Below the pieces are notes generated by a model. It worked only from the letters and a program-made list of their open reading frames with translations. It had not been told where the DNA came from and made no database searches. Shown here in pieces: positions 10,146-22,253 of a stretch of DNA of 64,000 nucleotides (its first letter is position 1; each line of letters opens with the position of its first letter). Both the position numbers and the translations under genes were made by a program. Source of the stretch: Pontederia crassipes (Eukaryota > Streptophyta > Magnoliopsida > Commelinales > Pontederiaceae); assembly GCA_030549335.1 (NCBI GenBank), contig CM060198.1:53577995-53641994 (forward strand), read 5' to 3'.

Positions 10146-13100
10146 TTTCCCTCCTCTTCAAAAGGATTCGTCCTCGAATCTGTATTAAAATCAAAAGGAG
10201 ACAAGTCAGTAACATTGAAAGTAGAACTCACTTGATACTTACCTTGCAAGTCAACTCTATATGCATTGTCATTAATTTTCTCGATGATCTTAAAAGGACC
10301 ATCTCCACGTGGATGCAACTTTGACTTTCGTTCTTGTGGAAATCTCTCTTTTCTGAAATGTATCCAAACAAAATCTCCTGGTTGGAAAGTAATCTTCTTC
10401 CTCTTGATATTCGAGCGATTAGCAACTTGTTCATTCCTTTGAAGAATATGATCCCTAGTATCCTCATGAATCTTCTTAACCAATTCAGCTTTCCTTTTGC
10501 CATCTAGATTGGCAACTTCTTTCACTGGCAGTGGAATCAAATCTAAAGGAGTTAATGGATTAAAATCATAAACAACTTCAAAAGGAGTAAACTTGGTAGA
10601 TGTATGCAATGTTCTATTATAAGCAAATTCAATTACAGGCAAGCATTCTTCCCACGATTTCAAATTTTTCTTTATCATAGCACGCAGTAAAGTACCAAGA
10701 GTTCGATTTACTACCTCGGTTTGCCCATCAGTTTGCGGGTGGCAAGTAGTAGAAAATAGCAATTTTGTACCCAACTTACCCCATAGAACACGCCAAAAGT
10801 GGCTCAGAAATTTGACATCCCTATCACTTACAATACTTTTGGGAATGCCATGTAGGCGCACAACCTCTTTAAAGAATAAATCTGCAACATGAGTAGCATC
10901 GTTAGTTTTACGACAAGGAATAAAGTGTGCCATTTTTGAAAACATGTCAACAACAACAAATATGGAGTCTTTTCCACTTCTAGACCGGGGCAAACCTAGA
11001 ACAAAATCCATGGAAACATCAGTCCAAGGATGACTAGGAACTGGCAAAGGCATATATAATCCATGGGGTCTAACTTTAGATTTAGCCTTCCTGCATGCTA
11101 TGCAATTAGAACAATTTCGTTGCACATCTCTCTTCATGTGAGGCCAAAAGAAATGTTCTTTCAAAATTTCTAGAGTTTTCAAAACTCCAAAATGCTCCAT
11201 CAATCCTCCCGCATGTGATTCTTTAACAAGCAATTCACGCAAAGAACAATGAGGAATACATAGCTTATTCTTGTGAAACAAATACCCTTCAAATCTGTAA
11301 AAATTTTCAAAACCAGATTTTTCACAAGCTTTAAACACAACAGAGAAATCAGGATCTTTCTCATACAAATCTTTCAAATATTCAAAACCCAGGAATTTTG
11401 CATCAAGTAATGAGATAAGTGTATACCTTCGTGACAACGCATCAGCAACTATATTTTCCTTTCCATGTTTATATTTGATAACAAAAGGAAACATTTCAAT
11501 GAATTCAACCCAGTGACCATGTCGTCGATTTAGCTTACCTTGTCCCTTCAAATGTTTTAAGGATTCATGGTCTGAATGAATGACAAATTCTTTAGACCAC
11601 AAATAGTGTTGCCAAGTCTCTAAAGCTCTCACCAATGCATAAAGCTCTTTGTCATATGTGGGATAGTTAAGAGCTGCGCCACTGAGTTTCTCGCTAAAAT
11701 AAGCAATTGGTCTTCCTTCCTGCATTAGAACAGCACCAATACCAATTCCTGAAGCATCACATTCTATTTCAAAAGTTTTGGTAAAATCAAGTAAAACAAG
11801 TAAAGGAGCTGAACTTAGCTTGTCTTTCAATGTATTGAAGGCGGTCTCCTGCTCTTCTGTCCATCGGAAGCCAACATTCTTTTTTATTACTTCAGTCAAA
11901 GGAGAAGCTAGAGTGCTAAAATTTGGTACAAATCTGCGATAGAAGCTAGCTAGACCATGAAAACTTCGCACATCCGTCACTATTTTCGGTGTAGGCCATT
12001 CTTTGATTGCCTTGACTTTTTCTTCATCAATCTCTACACCTTTAGAGCTAACAACAAAGCCAAGAAAAAGTACTCTATCCATGCAGAAATCACACTTTTT
12101 CATGTTAGCATATAACTTTTCATGCCTTAAAGTCTCAAGCACAAGTCTTAAATGTTCAATATGATCAGTTAAGCACTTACTATAAATCAATATGTCATCA
12201 AAATACACAACAACAAATTTGCCTATAAAAGCACGCAAGACATGATTCATCAATCTCATAAAAGTACTAGGTGCATTCGTGAGACCAAACGACATAACCA
12301 ACCACTCGTATAAACCATGTTTTGTTTTAAAGGCAGTCTTCCATTCATCACCTTCTCTCATCCGGATTTGATGGTATCCACTTTTTAAATCAATCTTAGA
12401 AAATATAGAAGAACCATGCAACTCATCAAGCATATCATCTAATCGAGGAATAGGGTGTCGATATTTTATCGTAATCTTATTTACTGCACGACAATCAACA
12501 CACATTCGCCAAGTCCCATCCTTCTTTGGCACTAGTAAAACAGGGACAGCACAAGGGCTCATGCTCTCACGAACAAGCCCTTTAGAAAGGAGTTCTTCCA
12601 CCTGCTTTTGTAACTCTTTTGTTTCTTCAGGGTTGCTCCGGTAAGCTGGATGATTTGGAATTTGTGCGCCCGGAATGAAGTCAATCTGGTGTTCAATTCC
12701 TCTAATTGGAGGTAAACCTGAAGGTATTTCATCGGGCAAGACATCTTGAAATTCCTGCAATAAAGAGATAACAACACTAGGTAGAGGAGTGTCAGCATTA
12801 GACAAGTAGACCTCCTTGTATAATAACAAGATCATTGGCCTCATTGAGTTGTAAACTTCTTGATTTTCACTCACTCTAGCTACAGCACTCATTTTTTTAT
12901 CTTTCCTGCTCTCTTGCTTCTCATCTCCTCTTACCCTGCCCACTTTTTCTTTTTCGTTGTTTGCACTCAGATTTTCAACTCTTCCTTTCTCTTCTTTCAC
13001 CATGCTCACTTTTACATCATTACTTTTTCCACTCTGATTTTCAACTCTACTCTCACTCTCTTTTTGTGTTGGCTGAACTTGACTAACATTCTGAAGTTCC

Positions 13101-13861
13101 TTGTAATAAGTGGCCATGGACTTCTTTATTTGCAATTGCTCCTCAAACACTTGGTGTGGTAATAATGGTACCAATGTGCTATGTCGCTTGTCCTTGTGGA
13201 AACTATAGCGATTTGTGTGACCATCATATGTGGCATGTCTATCAAACTGCCAAGGTCTCCCAAGTAAGATGTGGCATGCCTGCATAGGTACAACATCGCA
13301 CAACACCTCATCAGCATACTTCCCAATAGAAAATGATATCAATACCTGTTTTGTAACTTTGAGCTCTCCATTTTCATTTAACCATTGGAGCCTGTAAGGT
13401 TTCGGATGCTTCAAAGTGGGTAAACAAAGCTTGTCAACCATAAACTTACTTGCCACATTAACACAACTCCCACTATCAATGATCAGCCCACAAGTACGAT
13501 CTTGCACACGGCAACGAGCATAAAAGATGTTCTCTCTTTGAAGTTCTTCAGTGTTTTCTTGGACATTTATATGTAATGTTCTCAGAATCACAAAATTTTT
13601 TCCAACTTCTTCAATTTCTTCTCCACTTTCTTCTTCTGCACTCTCTTGTGATAACTCTTCTTCAGATGCAATATCACCGTTGTCCATCATGATCATAGCA
13701 CGTTTATTTGGGCATTGCGAAGCAATATGACCTGAACCAAGACAACGAAAACATTTAATATCTCGAGTCCTTTGTGAACTATTAGAGGCAATACCTTTGT
13801 CCTTTGAATTGGAATGTTCAGCCTTGTTTTTTCTCCTCCAATTTTTGAGTTGTCTTATCAA
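9992..13861 (-). CDS. Gypsy pol region (zinc knuckle, protease, RT, RNase H, integrase)
   Basis: This is a long frame of the fossil element. Blocks in order: a CCHC knuckle ([14 protein letters not shown]), aspartic protease core ([12 protein letters not shown]), reverse transcriptase with the YFDD active-site block, RNase H ([12 protein letters not shown]), integrase HHCC zinc finger and DDE core ([21 protein letters not shown]), and the GPF/Y module near the C-terminus. The order RT - RNase H - integrase is diagnostic of Ty3/Gypsy as opposed to Copia. The tail lies in the 3' LTR. Confidence 0.9.
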   Translation of the reverse strand: MIRQLKNWRRKNKAEHSNSKDKGIASNSSQRTRDIKCFRCLGSGHIASQCPNKRAMIMMDNGDIASEEELSQESAEEESGEEIEEVGKNFVILRTLHINVQENTEELQRENIFYARCRVQDRTCGLIIDSGSCVNVASKFMVDKLCLPTLKHPKPYRLQWLNENGELKVTKQVLISFSIGKYADEVLCDVVPMQACHILLGRPWQFDRHATYDGHTNRYSFHKDKRHSTLVPLLPHQVFEEQLQIKKSMATYYKELQNVSQVQPTQKESESRVENQSGKSNDVKVSMVKEEKGRVENLSANNEKEKVGRVRGDEKQESRKDKKMSAVARVSENQEVYNSMRPMILLLYKEVYLSNADTPLPSVVISLLQEFQDVLPDEIPSGLPPIRGIEHQIDFIPGAQIPNHPAYRSNPEETKELQKQVEELLSKGLVRESMSPCAVPVLLVPKKDGTWRMCVDCRAVNKITIKYRHPIPRLDDMLDELHGSSIFSKIDLKSGYHQIRMREGDEWKTAFKTKHGLYEWLVMSFGLTNAPSTFMRLMNHVLRAFIGKFVVVYFDDILIYSKCLTDHIEHLRLVLETLRHEKLYANMKKCDFCMDRVLFLGFVVSSKGVEIDEEKVKAIKEWPTPKIVTDVRSFHGLASFYRRFVPNFSTLASPLTEVIKKNVGFRWTEEQETAFNTLKDKLSSAPLLVLLDFTKTFEIECDASGIGIGAVLMQEGRPIAYFSEKLSGAALNYPTYDKELYALVRALETWQHYLWSKEFVIHSDHESLKHLKGQGKLNRRHGHWVEFIEMFPFVIKYKHGKENIVADALSRRYTLISLLDAKFLGFEYLKDLYEKDPDFSVVFKACEKSGFENFYRFEGYLFHKNKLCIPHCSLRELLVKESHAGGLMEHFGVLKTLEILKEHFFWPHMKRDVQRNCSNCIACRKAKSKVRPHGLYMPLPVPSHPWTDVSMDFVLGLPRSRSGKDSIFVVVDMFSKMAHFIPCRKTNDATHVADLFFKEVVRLHGIPKSIVSDRDVKFLSHFWRVLWGKLGTKLLFSTTCHPQTDGQTEVVNRTLGTLLRAMIKKNLKSWEECLPVIEFAYNRTLHTSTKFTPFEVVYDFNPLTPLDLIPLPVKEVANLDGKRKAELVKKIHEDTRDHILQRNEQVANRSNIKRKKITFQPGDFVWIHFRKERFPQERKSKLHPRGDGPFKIIEKINDNAYRVDLQGKYQVSSTFNVTDLSPFDFNTDSRTNPFEEEGNDMNREASINAIDGNKDDREKSDDDQDNDVDLRDKETDQESSRSLTRSRAK

Positions 13862-14819
13862 CTAACTTGGAATTTGCATGCCATTTTGATTTCCAAGCAG
13901 AATTTGAACTTTCAGATTTGCTATTTGGACGAATATCTTTCTTCAATTGCTTCTCAACCTTTATAGCCTTATGCAGAACTTCATCCAACTCCAAATACTC
14001 TTGCAATTCCACAACTCTAGAAATCTCTCGATTCAGCCCGCATATGAATCTTGCAATTGTGTCTTCTCGATCCTCATTTATGTTGGCTCGGATGAGTGTC
14101 GTTTCCATCTCTTTATAGTACTCTTCAACAGTCTTTGATCTCTGCCTCATAGTCTGCAATTTCATACGTAAGTCACGATAATATGATGGAGGAACAAATC
14201 TTCTCCTCAATATAATTTTCATGTCATCCCAATATTCAACTGGAGGCTCTCGATTTCTGCGCCTATTAATGGTTAATTGATTCCACCAAGTAATAGCATA
14301 ATCAGAAAAGGATACAACAGCAAGTTTAACCTTTTTCTCATCGGAGTAATTATGACAATCAAATATACTTTTCACCCTTTATTCCCACTCAATATAGACA
14401 TCAGGATCGCTTTTACCTTGAAAGGTAGGGAGAGAGAGTTTGATTGAACCTGTGTTTCGATCAGTAACATCTCTATCTTGTTCCCTTTCTCGTTCATTTC
14501 TTCTACCTCCAATCTGAACACGTCTATGCCTTCTCCCATGTCTATCAGAGGCTTCATCATCTTCCTCTTCCATCTCTTCATCATCAACAACATGGTGTCT
14601 TCGGCGATCTCTTCTTTGGTTTGGATGTATAACCTGTTGTAGTTGTGCAATTTGATCCTTCTGCACATCTACTTCATCGTGAAGTTCAGTAATCATGTTT
14701 CCAAGACGTTGAAAATGTTGCGTCATGACTTCCATCATCCTTGTAGGATCAATTTCTTCGTTTCTAGGATTAATCTCTTTGTCCTTTCCTGTTGACATTG
14801 TAGGAAATTTCTGCAACAA
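13818..14819 (-). CDS. Gypsy gag region
   Basis: This segment codes for gag-type sequence upstream of pol. An N-terminal part is rich in charged residues (a run of acidic residues and an RRHH-type basic stretch). It is followed by the retrotransposon gag domain (blocks [28 protein letters not shown] and FICGL). The zinc knuckle is at the start of the adjacent pol frame. It is treated as a fossil and details of decay are omitted. Confidence 0.8.
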
Positions 14820-15836
14820 AAGTTAGTAAAAATAATCTCACTACCTCACGTGGTGACACTCGTATTTTACCTCAACTCTATTTGACTTTTCTCTCAATTG
14901 TACTTACCACTCAGCCTTTTTCCTCTCTTGAACCCTCCAACAAGTTCTAGGAGAACTAATGCAAGTCAATACAAAGGTAATATGTGATTGAATCAACCTG
15001 ATTTATCAATATGATTGCAAGATCAAAAGAATAATTAAAGTTGATTTTAGAATAGAGATCAGAAAAAAAAAGATTGTCAAATAAGGATAGATGTGTAATG
15101 AATTGATTTGGAATAGAAATCAGGAAAATGTTGTCAAATAAGGATAGGTATCAAGAAATTCAGAATTGGAATGAAATCAAATATCACCCTTCCTTGAGTC
15201 AAATTGTTCTATTCTCAATTTTCTTTGCACTTTTCTCCAAAAATAATCCTTCCTTTTTTTTCTCTCCTATTTCTTTTTTTCGGAATTTTTTTTTTCAATT
15301 TTTTTTTTCTGTTCTTCTCTTTCCTCCTTTCTTGCACTTTCCTTTTCAGTCTTTTTTTCTATTTTCGGAATTTTTTTTTCAGAATTTTTTTTCCTACCTT
15401 CCCTTCTCCTTTCTTGCACTTTCCTTCTCGATCTTTTTTTTTCAATTTTCGGATTTTTTTTGAAACAGCAACAAAACTTGAGAATAAATAAGGATGACGG
15501 CTAGGGTTTCAACAACAAATAAACAGATTTATTTTTGGATTTTTTTTTCAAATCTGCACCAGATTTGAAGGATAGATGACGGCTAGGGTTTGAAGAACAA
15601 AAGAAAACAATTAAGGAAGACGGTTAGGATTTGAAGAACCAAACCAGAAATTTTTTTTTTTAAACTGCAACAGATTTTGAAGAATCCAAGGATGACGGCT
15701 AGGGTTGAAGAACAAACAAACCAGATTTTTTTTTTTGCAGAATTTTGGTGTTTTTTTTTTTAAACTGAAACAGGGGAAAACAAGATAATGGAAGATAACT
15801 AGAAAACCGAATCGAAAACGCGGCTCTGATACCAAC
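14820..15836 (-). other. Gypsy untranslated leader with irregular repeats and primer site
   Basis: This is non-coding leader between the 5' LTR and gag. On the plus strand it shows long pyrimidine tracts (about 15240-15460) and four copies of a gaygacggctagggttt motif at about 15492, 15575, 15616 and 15691. The primer-binding site is at 15819-15834 and reads tggtatcagagc on the minus strand, complementary to initiator tRNA-Met. Open frames here are products of the low-complexity tracts. Confidence 0.75.
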
Positions 15837-16567
15837 TGATACGATGCTCAAGAACAATGCCTTGAGTGACCGGAACAATATATGATAATCAAAGAAACGA
15901 GATCAAACGAATTTTCAAGGCAGCGGAATATCAACCTCAAGATTACAATGAACCAAGCAATCGATATTATAAATAGATGGATTTAACCACAAGATAGCCA
16001 ACCTTGTAATTAACAGCGGAAGTTCCCGAAGAACGGGTTACAGGAGTTCCCTCACAGCAAAGCAATTAAGCCATAATTTTCATAGATTCAAAGATATCTA
16101 ACATAACAATGAGTAACAGTATTTATAGACCCTAGAAACATAATTTGGGCTGAAAGAAAATACCCTAACTTAGCCCACAAGTAACCTAACTAATTTAACA
16201 AAATAACAAACTCAATTTCTGTTACAATCCTCATCAACATATTCCATATTTAATTAATTCCGAAAATTCCAAATAAATATGGTTAAACCATGATTTATTT
16301 GGCCCGAGTTATGCTGACTCTTCATGCGGCCCAATTTGTAACACATTGAGAAGTTGGATCTGATTTGTAGTTGCATGCCCACTTTGTAAATGATTTTCTA
16401 TTGTCTTCTGAAGTTGTTTTGCTCTTGATCTTGTGAGTGGGCGTGAGGATTCTTGATCAGTTTCTTTATCTCGAAGATCCACATTATTATCCTGATCATC
16501 ATCGGACTTTTCTCGATCATCCTTATTTTCATCAATTGCATTTATGGAAGCTTCCCGATTCATATCA
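15837..16567 (-). repeat. 5' LTR of the Gypsy element
   Basis: 731 bp, matching 9415-10145 at about 98% by eye. As the LTR includes the pol tail, this copy also carries that coding tail, which has no role upstream of the element. Confidence 0.92.
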
Positions 16568-17235
16568 CATATTCTGCACCAGGTCCTTGAATAACCTTTT
16601 GTCTTCCTCGTTTATAGAAACAATTGCTGTACCCTCTTCTCCCATTCTACACGCTCGCCCAACCTGATGGATAAACTCTTCCATTGAATTTGGCATGTAA
16701 AACAATATCACCTGGCGAACTCTCACCAAGTCAATGCCACGTCCTAGTTCTCTCAGTAGATACAATGACAGAGACCTCTCCAATCAGAAAGAGCTTCAAA
16801 CTTTCTCTCCTCTCCCTCATGCTCTTCTCGCCGTGTATCGAAATTGCTTTCAGGCCAGTTGCAACAGTAATTGCTTCAGCAAGGAGATCAGCTCCCATCC
16901 TCGAACTGATAAATGTAGACTACATGTGGTTTGAAATGTTGCTTGCTCATCAATATGTCAAAAAGTTTGTTTCTTTTGTTTGGATTCTACCAAGATGAGA
17001 TGACCACTTGTTTTACTGAATTGTTCGGTCGGCTTGGCTTCCCACAGGAGACGTATATAAAGTTATTTGCCACTGTGCTCACCATTTTCTCAACCTCTAT
17101 AGAAATTGTGGCTGAGAACATCAATACTTGAGGTTGCGACAGTGCCTGGAATATTTTCATAACTTGATCTCCAAATCCTTGCTGCAGCATGCAATCTACT
17201 TCGTCTAAAACCAGAACACTCATGTCATTTATCAT
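16568..17235 (-). pseudogene. DEAD-box RNA helicase (RH41-like) 3' fragment, degraded
   Basis: The minus strand codes for the second half of a DEAD-box ATP-dependent RNA helicase. It has motif II as DEVD (VLVLDEVDCMLQQGFGDQV), motif III SAT (LMFSATI), and the helicase-C blocks SSRMGADLLAEAITVATGLK, SIHGEKSM, LGRGIDLVRVRQVILF and HQVGRACRMGEEGTAIV. The DEVD form of motif II and the closing IPRELANS block fit the RH41 group. The frame changes several times (after QVVIS, within the C-terminal lobe, and before LGRG) and there are internal stops, so it is a pseudogene. Everything before motif II is absent: motif I (Walker A) and any N-terminal zinc finger are missing. No intron interrupts the roughly 230 codons; whether that reflects a retrocopy or one large exon I cannot tell. 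The Gypsy element sits in it, and the last residues are at 9335-9414. Confidence 0.82.
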
Positions 17236-18046
17236 GAATCAAATGATGATTGATAAACATATAATGCTGCTACCTTTAAAATCATAGTATATACTTTTTT
17301 AATAGTATTAAAAAGTGAAGGGTAAAGTGCGACGAGATGAAGTGATATTAAAATTTTTGGAGCAACATTGAGAGCTTTCCTTTTAACTGTATAAAATTAA
17401 TAACGAGAAAATCCATGTTTAGATGGAGAGAGAGATCATAATTGTTACGAAAAGAGAGAGGGATCACACGAAACACAGAAGAACACGAAGAGAAAAAACG
17501 ACGGCGGCTCTTTGTTACGGAATAACGATGATTACAAGGATGGATCTCTGTTTAGACCCCTAGAGAGTTTATATAAACACTCTCTTTGACAGATGATAGG
17601 AATTACATACGGACTGAGACTCTAAATAAATTCCCTGAAAATAGGACATCTATCTCGTGATAAGAAAATAAATTAAATCCGAATCACATACAAAATACCC
17701 CTAAAATTTTTTAAGTTTGACCGAGATAATCTTATTCTGTGTCACATTTGACTATATTCTCGGAATATCGAGATGTTCTACCCTTTATCCCGCAACCAAT
17801 CGGCCCCCACACGGGCTAGAAGAATATGTACATTTTTTGGGGTGACAATTCAAGGTTGTCGAGGTCTCAACTTACATTTAAAATCTTATGATTTTATGAC
17901 TTTATCATTCATAATCGATTTTGATATTATTTTGAGAATGTTATTTAAATTTTAATCACACCATCGAATTTTATATCATCTTATATGATTAATATAATTA
18001 TTTAAATATCAATAAAAATATATTAATAATAATTAATTTAGATGAA

Positions 18047-18115
<69 letters not shown>

Positions 18116-18913
18116 GTTTTGAAATAATTTGACTTGATAATTGACAAAAATATGAGTTAGTGAGGTGTAATTTAAGAATTGAGTATGACAAATTTATAAA
18201 AAATATATTTATTATCATTTGAAATGGATTGTTTTATTAATTAGTAGGATCTTACTAATCGATTTGATTTCTTTGATCTTATAATTGTAACGATCCGAGA
18301 TTTAAAGATTAAAGATAGTGATTGAATTCTTAACGAACAAAACATGAAGGCGATTATAGATTTATACGTAATTACCTCATTCATCTATGAAGATATATTT
18401 TAAGTTCGTACGAGTTGAAAGCTCAATGCGAATAATATCTTAGTTGAACCAAAGGATGTAAGAGAAAATTCTCTTCGGATCTTATCTAAGATATCTTAGA
18501 CAATCTTGATCTGATTTTCCTCAAGAAATATTACTATCGAAAATTCAGAAAACACATAGTAGATATCATATCATGGCAAGCATATGCGAAGGCATACTAT
18601 TATATATGTATTCTTTTTCGTAACAAATACAAACACCGGAGTGCTCAGAAACACGTATTCCAGGATAAGACACAGACCGACCCCCGAAATGAGGTCTACT
18701 GATGAGATAAGGCTCGACAAGCTGTCTCCATTTGGCTGAAGCAAACCAAGCTTATCGCAAACACACACCAAAGCCTAGTAAACACCCATCTTTACCTACA
18801 GAAAATTCAGACTTGCTGATCAGCTATCTCACTTAACAGAAAATTCACAACATGACAGACCTAGAGCTTCCATACTATATGTACAACATGATCAGGTTGA
18901 AGACTCCGCAACA
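17236..18913. other. AT-rich spacer with a long (ATT)n microsatellite
   Basis: No gene is visible. An uninterrupted ATT repeat runs from about 18050 to 18115 (about 21 units). The part at 17400-17760 has the look of a decayed retrotransposon end (tataaacactc, agacccctagagag) but no ends or duplication can be shown. The 3'UTR of the BAH-PHD gene is expected just below 18914. Confidence 0.5.
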
Positions 18914-21900
18914 TTATCTACGTCTTCGTTTTGTATCAACCTGCAAATTGAAATACTATGTTTCATACAATGTCCAGTGGAGATATTATAAATGAGATTA
19001 AGAAACAAAATTTAATACCATGAGACTATCTGTGGATCTAAATTAGAAATGAGATAATTTCTTGTTTAAACTGTTGGTACATATTTACGATGTACATGAA
19101 GAGTGCCAATATAGACCAGTTGCACACCAGGTAAGTGTCCCCGAGAAAATGGGAGTACCTTTGCTTCATATCCAGTCAGACTCATCCATCATGATAATAA
19201 CTATCATCATTCTTTTGATGTCAAATTCGGTGATACATAGTAGAACATGACATTTCAAATTTAAGAATTGCTTTGTGTCTTGAACCTTTCTTCGAGGAAA
19301 GAATCATTTTGCCTTATCCAGCATGGGGGTTCATCTTAGTGTCAATTCATTAAACTCAAGAACATACTTCTTGACCACCTATGGATTATCAGAATTGAAT
19401 GAGACATAACCCAATCATTTTCACTATAATCCTTTCTTCATTTTTTCAATAATAACAATAATCATTATCCTTTCCACGTCTGATACAATAAATGTGCTGG
19501 AACTGAATGTAAGCTAACATACATATGAAGTGACACTACCCTGGTCTACATTAACAAACTTCTTGAACTAGGCAACTTTGTATGTAACATGTCATCATAT
19601 ATTGCTGCAATATCTCTGCATTGTCATTAATTCACTTTATTTATAATATTTCTTCGAAGATACCATCAGTTTACTTGATTAAAAAGAAAAAAGAACAATA
19701 TGTTAAAAACTGTCCATTTTTTACTTGGTTTTTCTGTATACATCACAACCTAGAAAACATAGCCACATGATCCAGTCAAGAGAAAACAGTCATTTGGAGA
19801 AAAGAAACAGCACAGGAAAGTCTAAACTCGGCTACCTTTGTATCCAATTTCCTGGAAGAATTTCGTGAACTTTCTATCTTCTTCCCATTTTCAGTAGAGC
19901 AACTCTGACAGAAGAAGTGCTCAATTTTATTAGCCTCTTCCACATCCATATCTACACATGCAGGATGGAACCTGGCACAAAAGAAGGCAGCAAGTTGATT
20001 TTTCATACAAGTTATACACACACAGAAAAATATTTTCTCTGCACTGAAATTGGAGAAATTGCTTGGGCACTAGTAATATCAAATGTGCTTCCAATGGGCA
20101 TTGCTCCTTTCCCTGTTTTACTTATAAAATGAAAGAGAAGACAACTGTAAATAGCCCCACTTATAAGGTGCCAAATTAACATTTTCTCAGGTTAATATGT
20201 TGATTCATTAATATACTGTCAAATACCATAAAGTTTACAAAGCTAATATACAAAGAATTGGCCATTTTTAGATCTTCCATCCCGAATTATCTAGTCCTAC
20301 CATGAAGATAATAGAAGTAATGAAACTTTGGTTGTTCAAATAGGATCCCATGACCCATCAGATATAGCCAACTAGGTCATCAGAATAAATTCATCGTCTT
20401 AATATTGAAACGTGCTGGCACATATATGCTGATGTAGTTTAATTGGTTCGAACACAAGTGATGGATAAATATAAAAGCCTAATACCAATTGAAGATCTTT
20501 GGAAGTCATTAATTGAACACAAACAGTTAACTCATTTCTGCATGCTGAGAGTAATCCAAATGAATTTGTCATATTGGCTTCAAATTACGCATAGGGTTGA
20601 ACCATTCTGAACACAAGCTAAAGGAAACACTGAATAATAATGGCAGATATTTCCCCAAAGAAAATGAATAGAAAGAGAAAGTTCTGTCAGAGAAACACAC
20701 CAATCTTTGCAGACCTCACATTGGATCATAAGTTCATCAGGATTGTATGGCAGCTCACACTTGCAAAACCTGACAATAACGATAAAAAAGATATCAAGAG
20801 GCAATCATCATTGTGCCCATAGTTCTTGCTAACAGCACTGAAACAAACTCATAATGAAGCACATACAAACAGAAGAATTAGAGGTCAAATAATTAACTTT
20901 CCCACTATTAAATTTCTGGAACAGTTTTGCATAGTTTCCTAGGATTTATTGATCATGATCTGCTGTATGAAATGCTCAAGCTGATGAAGTGTCTTAGATC
21001 ATATATCAAGTTACAGATTTCACGTCAGTCAGTTTCCATTGAGGTGCTTTGAATTATTATACCTTGAAACTCAAAATTGTGACTTGCATGAGTAGACTTA
21101 CAATCTTTTTCCTTTTAGAGAATTATAAAGCAGTATGCAAGGAAGAGGAAAGCATACCTCTGGCTATAACTTAGAGCATCATCATTTGTTGTAAACTATC
21201 AATTGATCTAGAATCAAGGAGACCTCATAATAAACAATACAAACAGAGATCCAAATTGCAAAAGGTATTTTTTTTCCAAAGAAATACTTAGTCTATAGTA
21301 ATCCAAATCCGTCCAATGACTTTTTTTTAGAAACATTATCACAAATGATAAAGGAAGAATTTTTTACCTACAACTGAAACTAAAATTAAGAAAATCACAA
21401 AATAATCAACGAGAACAAGAAAGTATGCATGGAATAACATTTATGAATCTAATTTCAGAAGAGAGAGTGACCGAAAATTGAGCAAATAATCATAAGCTTG
21501 CATTACATGGAGTTTTCAGTAGTCAGTACTACCTTAACATTTAAATTTCCATAAACAATCCCAGTTTATAGCATCTACGATGCACAAGGTAACTGTCGAA
21601 AACCAAAATTGTATAAGCAATGCCATAAATATAATAAAAAATGTTGCCATGGATTATTGTTTATTTCAGTTATGAACATAACAAATATAACTTAGATCAT
21701 CCAGAAGCATAGGGATGTCATACACTGCTACTCTGTCGGGAACGAAGCTCCCGGATGCGTGCTTGTACTCGAAGCGGCAGAAGAAGTCCTCGTTCCCCAC
21801 TGGGTCGAGCTTGGTGTAGTCCTTGAAGCTGTGGACGGTGCACTTACTCTCGATGGTTGCGGCGCTCTGCTTGTCTTCGTGATCCGAGAGGAACACCTCC

Positions 21901-22253
21901 TTGATTCCATGAAACTTCCGCCGGCCGCCTTCGGAATCCTCCGGCCGGTAGTACCACAGCACCTTCACCATCACTTCCCTGCGCGGATTCACCTCGAATC
22001 CCAGCACCTTTGCCACGTACGGAGGCTTCGTGGGACTCGCCGGCCGCATCACCACACAGTCGCCGGCTGCCATCGGAGACAAAACCAAGGCGAATTCAAT
22101 CAAATCGTGGTCAAAAAACGCGATAGAAACATCAAAATTCAGGGCTTCGAACTGCGAATTTGCTAAGCGGGCGAAGGATTTACGCCTGATCGTCTCATTC
22201 GTGCCCTTTATCTTGTAGGAATTGAGAGTTCGATTCGCCTTCGGCTTCGCCAT
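18914..22253 (-). CDS. BAH-PHD histone reader of the EBS/SHL family
   Basis: Five exons on the minus strand: 22253-22184, 22066-21724, 20769-20701, 19971-19836 and 18940-18914. They join in frame to 214 aa, close to EBS and SHL of Arabidopsis (about 230 aa). An N-terminal basic stretch (MAKPKANRTLNSYKIKGTN) is followed by a BAH domain at about residues 24-138, with blocks VKVLWYYRPE, KFHGIKEVFLSDH and CTVHSFKDYTKLD. A C4HC3 PHD finger follows at about 140-190 (CKCELPYNPDE, CEVCKDWFHPAC, FFCQSC). The last exon codes for only VDTKRRRR, matching the conserved basic tail of the family. EBS-type proteins are known to read H3K27me3 through BAH and H3K4me2/3 through PHD and to repress flowering genes such as FT; the role here is inferred. 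I chose the ATG at 22253 rather than the upstream in-frame one because MAKxK matches the family. Confidence 0.9.

Larger units (their letters stand above)
9415..16567 (-). mobile_element. Ty3/Gypsy LTR retrotransposon, nearly whole, young
   Basis: The element is 7153 bp, minus strand, with two 731-bp LTRs (9415-10145 as 3' LTR, 15837-16567 as 5' LTR). They begin and end TG..CA and differ at roughly 13 positions by eye (about 1.8%). At a commonly used plant rate of 1.3e-8 per site per year this is under about one million years. A tRNA-Met-type primer site (tggtatcagagc) follows the 5' LTR, and a purine tract precedes the 3' LTR. Flanking 5-mers (cagat at 9410-9414 and catat at 16568-16572) match at 4 of 5 bases and are the likely target duplication. 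Parts in order: leader (14820-15818), gag (about 13.8-14.8 kb), pol with protease, RT, RNase H and integrase. The fossil looks nearly whole, with about one or two breaks. The clade is possibly a chromovirus of the CRM type, because the end of pol runs into the LTR; this is inference. Confidence 0.92.

Noticed and set aside
15128-15491. Phe/Leu/Ser-rich open frames
   Set aside because: Product of pyrimidine tracts in the Gypsy leader; no codon constraint.
18033-18218. Open frame with a poly-Asn run
   Set aside because: Translation of the (ATT)n microsatellite.
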